From contig JAUIIR010000050.1 of NCBI GenBank assembly GCA_030431485.1, positions 1-32,536 on the forward strand: a stretch of 32,536 bases of DNA, read 5' to 3'. This DNA is from Alphaproteobacteria bacterium. GTDB lineage: Bacteria > Pseudomonadota > Alphaproteobacteria > Rhodobacterales > Rhodobacteraceae. Below are positions 24,142 through 32,536 of this stretch, piece after piece (the first letter of the stretch is position 1; every line of letters begins with the position of its first letter). The notes beneath the pieces are model-generated. The model searched no databases. It saw nothing but the letters and a program-made list of their open reading frames with translations, and was not told the DNA's origin. Both the position numbers and the translations under genes were made by a program.

Positions 24142-24177
24142 GGGCGGCTCAAACACCGGGCCGCCCGATCCGTTTTT
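24142..24177 (+). terminator. Hairpin plus T-run between gap and eno, possible attenuator
   Basis: GGGCGGC (24142-24148) and GCCGCCC (24160-24166) form a 7-bp perfect stem with an 11-base loop. Six bases later comes TTTTT (24173-24177), which runs into the enolase ribosome-binding site GAGGA. The spaced T-run makes it a weak intrinsic terminator at most, probably partial read-through. Confidence 0.5.
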
Positions 24178-24179
24178 GA

Positions 24180-25466
<1,287 letters not shown>

Positions 25467-25470
25467 GGCG

Positions 25471-26229
25471 ATGCGTGATTTCTCAGACAGCAAACCGTTT
25501 CTGGTCATCGGAAACTGGAAAATGAACGGCACCCGCCAGCAGCTTCGGGACTTTGCCGAGGCAAGCGCAGGCGAAGCCGCCTATGGATGCCAGAGGGTCC
25601 TGTGCCTGCCCTCCTTGCTCGTGCCCCATGGCGTCGAGGCTTTCGCGGGCAGTTCGATCCAGATTGGCGGACAGGATTGCCACAACGAGACGGCAGGCGC
25701 CTATACGGGGGACACCTCCGCGCCCATGCTGGTCGAAGCGGGCGCAAACTGGGTCATCGTCGGCCATTCAGAGCGCCGCGAAAGCCACGGAGAAACCGAC
25801 GCCATTGTGAACGCCAAGGCGGTCGCGGCCCTAAATGCGGGGCTCACCCCAATCATCTGCATAGGCGAGAAAATCGAGGATCGTCAGGCGGGGCGGCACC
25901 TGGACGTTATTCTAAGCCAGTTGGACGCATCCGTGCCTGCCACCGCGCCCGGTCAGGCTGTGGTCGTGGCCTATGAACCGGTTTGGGCGATTGGCACAGG
26001 CCTCAGCGCGTCAGAGGCTCAGGTGTCAGAGGCGCATACTGCCATCGCCAATTGGCAGAAGGCCCATAACCAACCCTTGCCTGTGCTCTACGGCGGGTCC
26101 GTCAAACCCGGCACCGCTGCAGCCCTTGCATGCCTCGAGAATGTGGACGGATTTTTGATCGGCGGCGCTTCTCTGGACGCGGCTTCTTTTGCAAGCATCG
26201 CCAAGCGGTCTTCTGCCGCGCTGGCCTAA
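25471..26229 (+). CDS. tpiA: Triosephosphate isomerase
   Basis: The 252-residue TIM-barrel carries all catalytic elements: Lys17 in GNWKMNG, His99 in IVGHSERR, Glu169 in AYEPVWAIGTG, and the phosphate loop LYGGSVKP with DGFLIGGASL. It interconverts DHAP and glyceraldehyde-3-phosphate and so links the dihydroxyacetone kinase product to GAPDH. TAAGGCG just before ATG 25471 combines the enolase stop with the ribosome-binding site. It is the last gene of the operon; I see no clear terminator after it. Confidence 0.96.
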   Translation: MRDFSDSKPFLVIGNWKMNGTRQQLRDFAEASAGEAAYGCQRVLCLPSLLVPHGVEAFAGSSIQIGGQDCHNETAGAYTGDTSAPMLVEAGANWVIVGHSERRESHGETDAIVNAKAVAALNAGLTPIICIGEKIEDRQAGRHLDVILSQLDASVPATAPGQAVVVAYEPVWAIGTGLSASEAQVSEAHTAIANWQKAHNQPLPVLYGGSVKPGTAAALACLENVDGFLIGGASLDAASFASIAKRSSAALA

Positions 26230-26418
26230 ATAATACTCGGAACACCCGCATCCCGCTTTGCGCCATCGTCGACACCAATCTTGAGGATCAGCAGCCTTCA
26301 TTGCTGGAAAAGGGGCGATGGATCTGGTTGCGGGCGCAAAAATATATGGGTTATCTGACTAAGCGCGATCGAAGATCGTAACCAATTAATTTTATTCATA
26401 TTTTCTTTACATTTAACA

Positions 26419-26434
26419 TGAGGTTCGTGCCTCA
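26419..26434. promoter_or_regulatory. LacI-type operator O3, TGAGGTTCGTGCCTCA
   Basis: It matches the O1/O2 consensus except for the left inner bases (TT for CA), keeping the TGAGG...CCTCA arms and the central CG. It lies 69 bp (centre to centre) upstream of O4, a distance suited to looping or upstream control. Confidence 0.65.
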
Positions 26435-26476
26435 AATTATCAAGAAGTAGGCGAAAATTGGATTTGTAGGCAAAAT

Positions 26477-26505
26477 TTGACTCGCTATGAGGCACGTGTC
26501 ACAAT
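26477..26505 (+). promoter_or_regulatory. Predicted sigma70-type promoter of the GlcG-like gene
   Basis: TTGACT (26477-26482) and CACAAT (26500-26505) are 17 bp apart, the ideal spacing. The O4 palindrome fills the spacer, which strongly suggests repression by occlusion. Confidence 0.6.
26488..26503. promoter_or_regulatory. LacI-type operator O4, TGAGGCACGTGTCACA
   Basis: It is identical to O2 except one base (A for T at position 14). It lies between the predicted -35 and -10 boxes of the GlcG-like gene. Confidence 0.72.
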
Positions 26506-26565
26506 ACGCTGGGGTATCGCCGCGGGAAAAGAGGGCGGCGAAAACTCAACAGGAGGAGACTTCAC

Positions 26566-27069
26566 ATGAAAATCGGAACAGTTATTGCTGCCCTGACATT
26601 TGGTGCTTTGGCCACGAGCGTTGTCGCGCTCGAGAAGAAGGCCGTGCTTGATCTGGAGACCGCACAGGTGATGGGGCAGGCTTGTTTGGCGCACCAAGAG
26701 GCCAATGGCTATGCGCCGATCAATGTCGTGATCGTAGACGACGGCGGAAATACGATCCTCGTGTACCGTCAAGATGGCGCCTGTAAAGCATGTGGAGACA
26801 TTGCAACAAACAAGGCGCGTACTTCTGCTCTGTTCGACAATCCAACCCGTACCTTTGAGACGCTTTCCTACGGCGAGGCGAAAGATGGGGTGGGTGCTGA
26901 GCTTCCCGGCATCGCATTGGTTCCTGGTCTGATTGCATTCCCTGGCGGCTTGCCGATCCATTCGGGCGGTGTGCCGATTGGGGGAATTGGCGTAAGCGGC
27001 GCGAGCGGCGATGAAGATGAGCAATGTGCTTTTGCGGCAATCGAGGCTGCATCCGGTATGCTCAACTAA
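26566..27069 (+). CDS. Exported GlcG/HbpS-like protein (DUF336)
   Basis: The 167-residue protein has a signal peptide (MKIGTVIAALTFGALATSVVA) and the GlcG/HbpS domain: VMGQACLAHQEANGYAPINVVIVDDGG, then QDGACKACGDIATNKARTSALF, the GGLPIH...GVPIGGIGVSGASGDEDEQCA loop, and a helical end. Some relatives bind haem outside the cell (HbpS); others sit in glycolate or diol operons with unclear jobs. AGGAGGAG precedes ATG 26566. It has its own promoter controlled by the shared operator and is followed by a strong hairpin, so it is a separate transcript in the same regulon. Its part in triose use is unknown; periplasmic binding or sensing is a guess. Confidence 0.85.
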   Translation: MKIGTVIAALTFGALATSVVALEKKAVLDLETAQVMGQACLAHQEANGYAPINVVIVDDGGNTILVYRQDGACKACGDIATNKARTSALFDNPTRTFETLSYGEAKDGVGAELPGIALVPGLIAFPGGLPIHSGGVPIGGIGVSGASGDEDEQCAFAAIEAASGMLN

Positions 27070-27080
27070 ATGTCGAACAG

Positions 27081-27107
27081 CTCGCCGCCGCATTTGGCGG
27101 CGGCGAG
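27081..27107 (+). terminator. Strong hairpin after the GlcG-like gene
   Basis: CTCGCCGCCGC and GCGGCGGCGAG form a perfect 11-bp GC-rich stem around an ATTTG loop, starting 11 bases after the stop. Only TT follows it, so termination may be weak or Rho-assisted, but position and strength fit a transcript end. Confidence 0.7.
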
Positions 27108-27204
27108 TTCCCATGTCGGTCCATTCCGCATGACTGACGGCAGTGGCTGGCAAAATGCTGTGAAGCCTGGGGTTTGCAGCTCCACACACCTTGTAAATCA
27201 GAAC

Positions 27205-27220
27205 TGAGGCGCGTGTCTCT
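27205..27220. promoter_or_regulatory. LacI-type operator O5, TGAGGCGCGTGTCTCT
   Basis: It differs from O2 at two positions. It ends one base before ATG 27221 of the second LacI gene, so it either blocks the start region or the true start lies further downstream. Autoregulation or cross-regulation is likely. Confidence 0.65.
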
Positions 27221-28288
27221 ATGTCGGAAATCTCAGGAACAGTAGGGTTCGGCGCGCAGTTTCAGGCGCGCATTGGAATAGGCACACCCTTGAGTGAAAA
27301 CCGCCCCCCCACATCGCGAGACCTCGCGAAAGAAGCCGGCGTGAGTATGGCCACGGTAGACCGTGTGCTGAACAACCGTCCGGGTGTGCGTGAACCGACC
27401 CGTCAAAAGGTAGAAGAGGCGATTAAGCGCCTAGGGTACACGCGAAACGCAGCAGCCTCGAGCATGGCGAAGGGGCGCATCCGCAAATACGCGGTCCTTC
27501 TGCCGGATCATGCCCCTGAGTTCGCGCAGAGGATCGAGCAAATTGTCCAGGAGGTTAACTCGCTCATCGATCGCCATGTCGCGCAGCTTTATTGTGTCAA
27601 GGTTAAGCCCGCCATGCTCGACACAGTTCTGCGCGACCTATCGGTAGATCAGGTGGACGGGGCCATTTTGTATGTGGACGCCGATGCGCGGACCCTTGGT
27701 CAACTGTGCGACCTTGAGGAGAAAGGGATGCGATTTGTATCGCTGGTCCAACCCGACCTGGACCGCTTCGGGGTGCCCGTGTCCGAGGAACAGGCACAGG
27801 CATGCGGTGACTTCGCCGCGCATATGTTGCGGAATTTGATCCGAGCTGGGCAGGACGTGATCACGCTTGTAACACCTGAAAACCCATCGCTTCAGGAGTT
27901 GCGATGCGCGCATGCGCTTGAAGTATCACTTGGAAGATCCGAAGCTGACCATTCATTTGTGAAAAAAATCACGGTGAGGGATGACTCTTTTCAAGGCTTG
28001 GGGCCCATATCCGACGGTATGTGCATTTTGATCGGTGGAGCTTCTGAAATAGTTACAGGAGCGTGTGAGCAAAGCGATCTCCGTGCGACAAAGGGGTTAC
28101 TCATCAGTCTTGCATTCAACAGCTCGGCATTGGCAGCCCTGTCGAATGGAAGAATAGACGGAATTATTTGTAATGACCTTCATAGCCAAATCATCGATGC
28201 ACTAATTCGACTTAGTATCGCCGCAGTTGCTGATCATAGTATTCTCCACAGAATAGCGGTTGGTCAGTCGGCGCTATGGTTGGCATAA
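27221..28288 (+). CDS. LacI-family regulator, paralogue of the first
   Basis: The frame from ATG 27221 gives 355 residues, but the helix-turn-helix (TSRDLAKEAGVSMATVDRVLN) begins only at about residue 30. ATG 27221 lacks a ribosome-binding site and touches operator O5, so TTG 27290 (332 residues, beginning LSENRPP) may be the real start. The DNA-reading helix is almost the same as in the LacI protein at 13083-14132 (ATVDRVLN, RPGV), so both may bind the same palindromes. A hinge (NAAASSMAKGRI) and sensor domain follow. The last 300 bp are visibly poorer in GC than the first half. It probably tunes the same triose regulon; the effector is unknown. Confidence 0.88.
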   Translation: MSEISGTVGFGAQFQARIGIGTPLSENRPPTSRDLAKEAGVSMATVDRVLNNRPGVREPTRQKVEEAIKRLGYTRNAAASSMAKGRIRKYAVLLPDHAPEFAQRIEQIVQEVNSLIDRHVAQLYCVKVKPAMLDTVLRDLSVDQVDGAILYVDADARTLGQLCDLEEKGMRFVSLVQPDLDRFGVPVSEEQAQACGDFAAHMLRNLIRAGQDVITLVTPENPSLQELRCAHALEVSLGRSEADHSFVKKITVRDDSFQGLGPISDGMCILIGGASEIVTGACEQSDLRATKGLLISLAFNSSALAALSNGRIDGIICNDLHSQIIDALIRLSIAAVADHSILHRIAVGQSALWLA

Positions 28289-28625
28289 ACATGCGTACCA
28301 CGCACGTGGCGTACTGGTGAGAAATGTATGATGTCCCGGGTCTTGACGATCGACTGACGGAATACAGCAAAGCTCGTCACGAATGCCCGCACACCAGTTC
28401 TCGCCGTTTTGCTCAAGAAGATGTGGACGCGGCAGTAAAACTGTGCTGCATGCGCGCGCAGCAAGAAACTGAATTAAGAGACTGGGCTCATAGCCGACGT
28501 GTTAAGTCGCAGCGAAATTGTTTGATCCCACGGCAGGGTGAATGTCGGCTTCCACCAAAGTCACATCGGCAGTGCGCGGGCGCGGCGAACGTCCGCTTTC
28601 CGCCCATTCTGTGGAAAGACAAGGT
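28289..28625. other. Gap between the LacI gene and the insertion sequence, no supported gene
   Basis: No frame is convincing. A short hairpin, CCACG-CA-CGTGG, lies shortly after the LacI stop near 28300 and may be a weak transcript end. The rest looks like degraded sequence beside a mobile element. Confidence 0.5.
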
Positions 28626-30100
28626 GTTGCTGGTGCAGAAAGTGGTGCTCTTTACGAGGCGCGAGTGCCTTTCTGATCAGGCTTTTTGCGTTTGCTGCGG
28701 TGCAGGAAAGATCTTTGCCGGTTTGCGGAGGTTCTGAGCGGTGGCGGCGAGGAGGAATTCGTCTTTTGCGCCGCATGGGCCGCGTAGTCGGAGCCGTCCA
28801 AGCCCGAGAATGCGTTTGAGATGCGCGAAAAGCATCTCGACCTTCTTTCGGAGCTTGGCCGAGACCTTGTATTGATCTGTCTTCCGGATGGCGCGGGCCA
28901 CGTCACGTGCATTTTCGTGTTCTTCACGAGTGATCTTGCGGCAGTCTGCGTTGGGGCAGCACTTGGGTTTCGATGGACAGGCCTGGCAGGTGTGTTTGAG
29001 AGCCTGGTACTTGGCGACACCTTTGCCGGTTGGGCCGCGATTGAGGTCTGAGTAATTGCGGCGGAACTGCTTCAGTGCTTCGCCTTCGGGGCAGATGTAC
29101 TGGTTGTTATCTGCGTCCCACTCGAAGTCAGCACGGGACCATGTGCCGTCGGCGCGACCGGCCTTGTCAATGACTGGAATATGCGGCGCAATCTGCTGAT
29201 CCACCAGCCAGCCGAGCATCGGACCTGATCCATAGGCCGTATCGGCAATCAGCCGTTCGGGATGCAGATCAAACTTGTCTTTGACCCTGTTCAGCATTGT
29301 CTTCGTCGATCCGACCTCGGCCTGGCGGATTGAGCGGGTCGCTTCGACATCGACGATGACGCCATTGTCTGTGTCGATCAGATAGTTGTTCGAATAGGCA
29401 AAGAATGCTGGGCCTTTGCGCGCTGCGGTCCACTGGCTGGCTGGATCGGAGTAGGAGGTGAACTTGGGCTTCACCGGAGTCGCCGCGCCGAATGCGGCCT
29501 CATCCAAGGTGTCGAGATACTCGCGAACCGCGCGAGGCGCGGCATACACATCGATCCGATCAGTGTCCCATTCTTCCTTCGATGCGGAGTATTGCTTGTT
29601 CGCAACTGCCTCGATCAGGCTGGCATCGACCGCCAGGCGCTGACCACTTACAAGCCCCTCTTCAATGCATCGAGCGACGGTCGTCTCGAAGAGGTGGCGC
29701 AACAGTTCGCTCTCCCGGAACCGCCCGTGGCGGTTCTTTGAAAACGTCGAATGGTTTGGGATCGGGTCAGAAAGATCGAGGCGGCAGAACCAGCGATAGG
29801 CCAGGTTTAGATGCACCTCTTCGCACAGGCGGCGCTCTGACCTGATGCCAAAACAATACCCGATCAAAAGCATCCGGATCAGCAGTTCAGGGTCAATTGA
29901 TGGGCGGCCTGTATGGCTGTAAAACTCTGCCAAATGCTGGCGGATGTCGCTCAGGTCGACGAACCGATCTATCGAGCGCAGCAGGTGATCTTGGGGAACA
30001 TGGTCTTCCAAGGAGAACTCATAGAACAAAGCCGCCTGTGCTTCCTGCTTGGGTCCCATCATCGCCAATCCCTCCCTACAGTAAGAATGGAATCAGCAAC
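28626..30100 (-). mobile_element. IS1182-type insertion sequence (ends tentative)
   Basis: The transposase gene defines the element. The only end repeat I can offer is GTTGCTG at 28626-28632 facing CAGCAAC at 30094-30100, a short match with weak similarity further in. No target duplication was found, so the borders may be wrong by tens of bases. Confidence 0.5.
28677..30062 (-). CDS. IS1182-family transposase (DDE)
   Basis: I start at ATG 30062 (MMGPKQEAQ, GGGAGG eight bases upstream), giving 461 residues, a full-length family member. The N-terminal domain has YEFSLEDHVPQDHLLRSID and GYCFGIRSERRLCEEVHLN. The DDE catalytic residues are visible in LAVDASLIEA, LIADTAYGSG and KVEMLFAHLKRILGL. 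A cysteine-rich segment (CQACPSKPKCCPNADC) lies before the last part. It looks intact, with no frameshift, so the element may be active. It moves the insertion sequence by cut-and-paste. It separates the LacI gene from a phage/plasmid-type region. Confidence 0.93.
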   Translation of the reverse strand: MMGPKQEAQAALFYEFSLEDHVPQDHLLRSIDRFVDLSDIRQHLAEFYSHTGRPSIDPELLIRMLLIGYCFGIRSERRLCEEVHLNLAYRWFCRLDLSDPIPNHSTFSKNRHGRFRESELLRHLFETTVARCIEEGLVSGQRLAVDASLIEAVANKQYSASKEEWDTDRIDVYAAPRAVREYLDTLDEAAFGAATPVKPKFTSYSDPASQWTAARKGPAFFAYSNNYLIDTDNGVIVDVEATRSIRQAEVGSTKTMLNRVKDKFDLHPERLIADTAYGSGPMLGWLVDQQIAPHIPVIDKAGRADGTWSRADFEWDADNNQYICPEGEALKQFRRNYSDLNRGPTGKGVAKYQALKHTCQACPSKPKCCPNADCRKITREEHENARDVARAIRKTDQYKVSAKLRKKVEMLFAHLKRILGLGRLRLRGPCGAKDEFLLAATAQNLRKPAKIFPAPQQTQKA

Positions 30101-30416
30101 TTAGGCTTCGATCAACGAAGAGTTTTTCAACGGAATACGCCCGAAGTGAAGGGTGGTTACGTCCGCCTTGGGCTGAATCCGGTCATCAAAAATGCTTCAA
30201 CGGAATCGCAGTTGAGGACCGAACGCGTGGCAACTTTGCTTCCGGGTCCTCCTAGAGGATAGGCACACGCGGGTAACGCGACATCTCGTGGATTTACTAG
30301 CGATAGAAATTTTATTCTAGATTGGGACAGATGGGACACTTACGAGACTATAGAGCACATAAGAACAAACCCCCATGTGCTCTATAAGGAAGGCGCCGTC
30401 CCACGTGCCCCAATTA
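30101..30416. other. Gap between insertion sequence and primase gene
   Basis: No gene is supported. It contains a GGGACA-GAT-GGGACA direct repeat near 30324-30338 and the 12-bp hairpin listed next. The base composition differs from the GC-rich regions to the left. Confidence 0.5.
30349..30386. repeat. Perfect 12-bp inverted repeat downstream of the primase
   Basis: TATAGAGCACAT (30349-30360) pairs exactly with ATGTGCTCTATA (30375-30386) across a 14-base loop. It lies 31 bp beyond the primase stop, so it could be that gene's terminator, though no T-run follows in that direction. A replication or recombination site of the mobile region is an alternative. Confidence 0.6.
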
Positions 30417-32402
30417 TCAAGGCAACATCGCCGACTGTGAGTTCGTTCTTGCCGCAAGACCGCGAAACCCTCTGGATGAGCCCGATTTGAAAGTTACGTA
30501 TCCGCGCTTTTTCATTTCCTTGCCGATCGCATTCGCGCTCCATCTTGGGGCTCCCAAACTGTCCATGTGGTCGTGGAACAACGTCTGGAGTGCTGTATTG
30601 AAAACAGATCCACTGGGATCATCTTCGAAGTACTCATTCAAGAAAGCCCCAAAAGTGTCTTCCTGGTCCAAGTAGTCTTTCGTCGCTGTCTCAACACAAG
30701 GCGGGATGCACAATCCGTCTTTGTACCATTTCTCAGCGCCTTCAATGATCCAGCGGGTTATGACTGGGCCTTCTGCTAGTAGCTTGTCGGGCAAATCGGG
30801 ATCGACCTGTTGCCCTGTGATTGTCACATTGAAGGGGATCACGCACATGCGCCGCCTGAATGCTTCGTCAATGCCACGTATCGAGGGGGCGTTGTTTGCA
30901 TCAACGATCAACGTGCATTGCGGTCTGAACGTAAAGTTATCCTGCCGCATCAGTCGTGCAGTGATCTGATCACCACCGGTGATTTGCTTCAACAGCGCCT
31001 CGTCCCATACTTTTCCGACCGGCAACTCAGATGCCCTCGCAAATCTTGCGTTCGCCAAATGCGCCAGATCCGTGGAATGCTGATCCGTCTTTTTGTCCAA
31101 GAGCAACTTAGGTGGGATAACCCTTGCATAGTCGCCCGACAGAACAGCCGCGAGCGTGTTCAGCAATGTGCTTTTGCCGTTCCGCCCGGTTCCAAACGCA
31201 AAGAACAGCTTATGTTCCTTTGTTGAGCCAGTCGCAGCATACCCGCAAAGCCTTTGCAGAAAATCGACAAGAGCGGCGTCGTGACCTGTGATCGTGCCGA
31301 GAAAATTGATCCAGTTCAACGGAACGGATCCGCTTTCAGCGGGATCAAACCTTGAGGAACACAGAAGGAAGTCACTTGACGCGCGAGGTCGAACTTCGCC
31401 GGTGCGCAGATCGACGATTTTTGTTGGCGTTCCTAATAGGTAAGGATCTGTGTCCCACTGTTCGATACACCTTGCAGCGCCCTCATTGGTTTTCATCAAC
31501 GCATTCACAGCCATGATGTTTTTGTTGTCGCCAAGGCGCTTTCGTTTTGATGAATCTTCGGCACCGGGAATCTCACGCAGGTCTTGCCGCAAACGCGTGA
31601 TCTGCTCATTTTGGTCTTTCGCTAACCGCCATCGCTTCCCATTCCATTCGGCCCAGCGGTTGCGTTCTGGCACATAGAGCATATTGCCCGCCCAGCGTCG
31701 GGCGAAGATATGGTGTGCAAGGTCGTCGTGGCCCATATCCGCGTGACACTGATCCAAACTTGAAACGTTGCGCGGCGCACGGTCATAGACCTTGTCGCAA
31801 CGCCGCGCTGCATTTTGGATAGTGTTCCGCCGGTAGTCTTCGCGTTTCTCGTATTTGTCGCGTATCAGGGCGGACCGCCTGAACAGTCGATCCATACGGG
31901 GCATATCTTTGCCTGTCCAAAACGCCAGGTGCATCATGAGCGCCGCGTCGGCGCTGCTATGATCGAAACCGCCATTGCCATCATGTGCGGGATACTTTTG
32001 CGCCAGCGCTTCTGTGTCGGCTTCCCAGAGGTCTTTGATGCTTACACCGCCCCCAAATGCATTCGCTGCGCTTTTGCTGCGGAGCATCATTGCAATGAGC
32101 TGATCGTCGTCCTCTGGCCCTGTGTACGCTGGGTCAATCCCTTCTGGTAGTTCACCCATGTGGTCACGCTGCGGAACAACACTGAGCAGCTGTTCGGTCC
32201 AGTCTCTGTCGGCATAGCTGCCACCACCGATCACCGATAACCCAGCTTTAGATAGGGCGACAAAGCGGCGATCTGTATAGAACTCCTGCTCCTGGCCTTC
32301 GTTCTTGCCCCACTTACGCTTACGGTCTGCCAATTTCTTGGGGTCACATCGACCAAGAATATGAAGGCCATTCCCACTAATGGAAACCTCGCCCAGCGCA
32401 CC
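30417..32402 (-). pseudogene. P4-family phage/plasmid primase-helicase, N-terminus cut off by an insertion sequence
   Basis: About 660 residues remain in frame. The oldest visible part, EVSISGNGLHILGRC, is the end of a bifunctional primase-polymerase domain; a linker and a D5-type domain follow (YVPERNRWAEWNGKRW), then a superfamily 3 helicase with Walker A GTGRNGKST and the later LIVDANNAPSIRGIDEAFRRR. Such proteins start replication of phages, satellites and plasmids. The frame stays open up to the end of an IS5-type element at about 32402, with no normal start: only TTG 32333 lies inside, and it would drop the conserved SGNGLHI motif. So the gene is broken at its 5' end; the helicase half could still be made from an internal start. 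The exact junction is uncertain by about 10 bases. Confidence 0.82.
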
Positions 32403-32536
32403 CCTGAAGGTTAGGGTCAGGATTCATAACCAGTAGATGACGGTTGCCGCGAGAGCGATGGCTGAGAGAAAGACCTTTGGACAGCGGTCATAGCGGGTTG
32501 CCACGCGCCTCCAGTCCTTGAGGCGCCCGAACATGA
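32403..32536 (-). mobile_element. IS5-family element, right-hand part only (runs off the window)
   Basis: The last 37 or so codons of a transposase and a short end sequence (containing GGTTAGGGTCAGGATTC) are visible. The element has inserted into the primase gene. The terminal repeat cannot be proved because the other end is outside the window. Confidence 0.6.
32424..32536 (-). CDS. IS5-family transposase, C-terminal fragment (cut by window edge)
   Basis: The minus-strand frame entering at 32536 reads MFGRLKDWRRVATRYDRCP and continues to an end in ATVIYWL followed by TGA at 32424. This is the typical C-terminus of IS5 (IS427-group) transposases, just after the catalytic glutamate helix. Only the final 37 or so residues are in view. 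Its stop is in the same reading frame as the adjoining primase remnant. Confidence 0.8.
   Translation of the reverse strand, partial: MFGRLKDWRRVATRYDRCPKVFLSAIALAATVIYWL

Larger units (their letters stand above)
26230..26565. other. AT-richer regulatory gap upstream of the GlcG-like gene
   Basis: The 336-bp gap holds no gene. Its second half is AT-rich compared with its surroundings and contains two regulator palindromes and a promoter, listed separately. No terminator for the preceding operon was recognised. Confidence 0.6.

Noticed and set aside
28296..28312. CACGTG core after the second LacI gene as a sixth operator
   Set aside because: The flanks read ACCACG/GGCGTA rather than TGAG/CTCA; it looks more like a small hairpin.
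30157..30339. Sixty-residue minus-strand frame between the insertion sequence and the primase
   Set aside because: No ribosome-binding site and no recognisable protein pattern; likely chance in a repeat-containing gap.

Overview
The window looks like chromosomal DNA, with a mobile flank, from a marine-type alphaproteobacterium of the Rhodobacteraceae (Roseobacter-like). This rests on the GC-rich coding style, the protein flavour (pirin / glutathionyl-hydroquinone reductase / CDGSH proteins, a MalK-type ABC system with two ATPases) and the LacI regulators. No rRNA, tRNA or CRISPR array was seen, and the species cannot be named from the sequence alone.

Region A (1-9.5 kb) is a long minus-strand gene train. 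In transcription order it holds two exported proteins of unknown function (a predicted beta-propeller-like protein and an Ig-like protein, joined by a TGATG overlap), pirin, glutathionyl-hydroquinone reductase, a protein with two CDGSH iron-sulphur modules fused to a glutamate-synthase-type FMN domain, a hemerythrin-like protein, a LysR regulator and a maleylacetate reductase cut by the left edge. A second LysR gene (8625-9512) diverges from the head of the train. The enzymes suggest handling of quinones, hydroquinones and ring-cleavage products, and of redox stress.

Region B (9.5-13.1 kb) is sparse. It has unrecognised small genes, a CDF metal-efflux transporter with a degenerate N-terminal HMA domain, and several hundred bases with no convincing gene.

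Region C (13.1-28.3 kb) is the main feature: an apparent uptake-to-pyruvate unit. A LacI repressor diverges from an operon encoding a periplasmic sugar-type binding protein, two permeases, a 62-residue membrane protein, two different ATPases, a single-chain dihydroxyacetone kinase (DhaK+DhaL), pyruvate kinase, GAPDH, enolase and triosephosphate isomerase. A separately promoted gene for an exported GlcG/HbpS-like protein and a second, paralogous LacI regulator follow. Five near-identical palindromes (consensus TGAGGCACGTGYCTCA) lie in front of the operon (two), the GlcG-like gene (two) and the second LacI gene (one), tying the locus into one regulon. The likely flow is a triose (dihydroxyacetone is the best guess) to DHAP, G3P, then PEP and pyruvate; phosphoglycerate kinase and mutase are not in the window. 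Hairpins lie in three junctions of the operon and may set different expression levels.

Region D (28.3-32.5 kb) is mobile DNA: an IS1182-type transposase, a perfect 12-bp hairpin, and a P4-family phage/plasmid primase-helicase whose N-terminal end is cut off by an IS5-type element that runs off the right edge.
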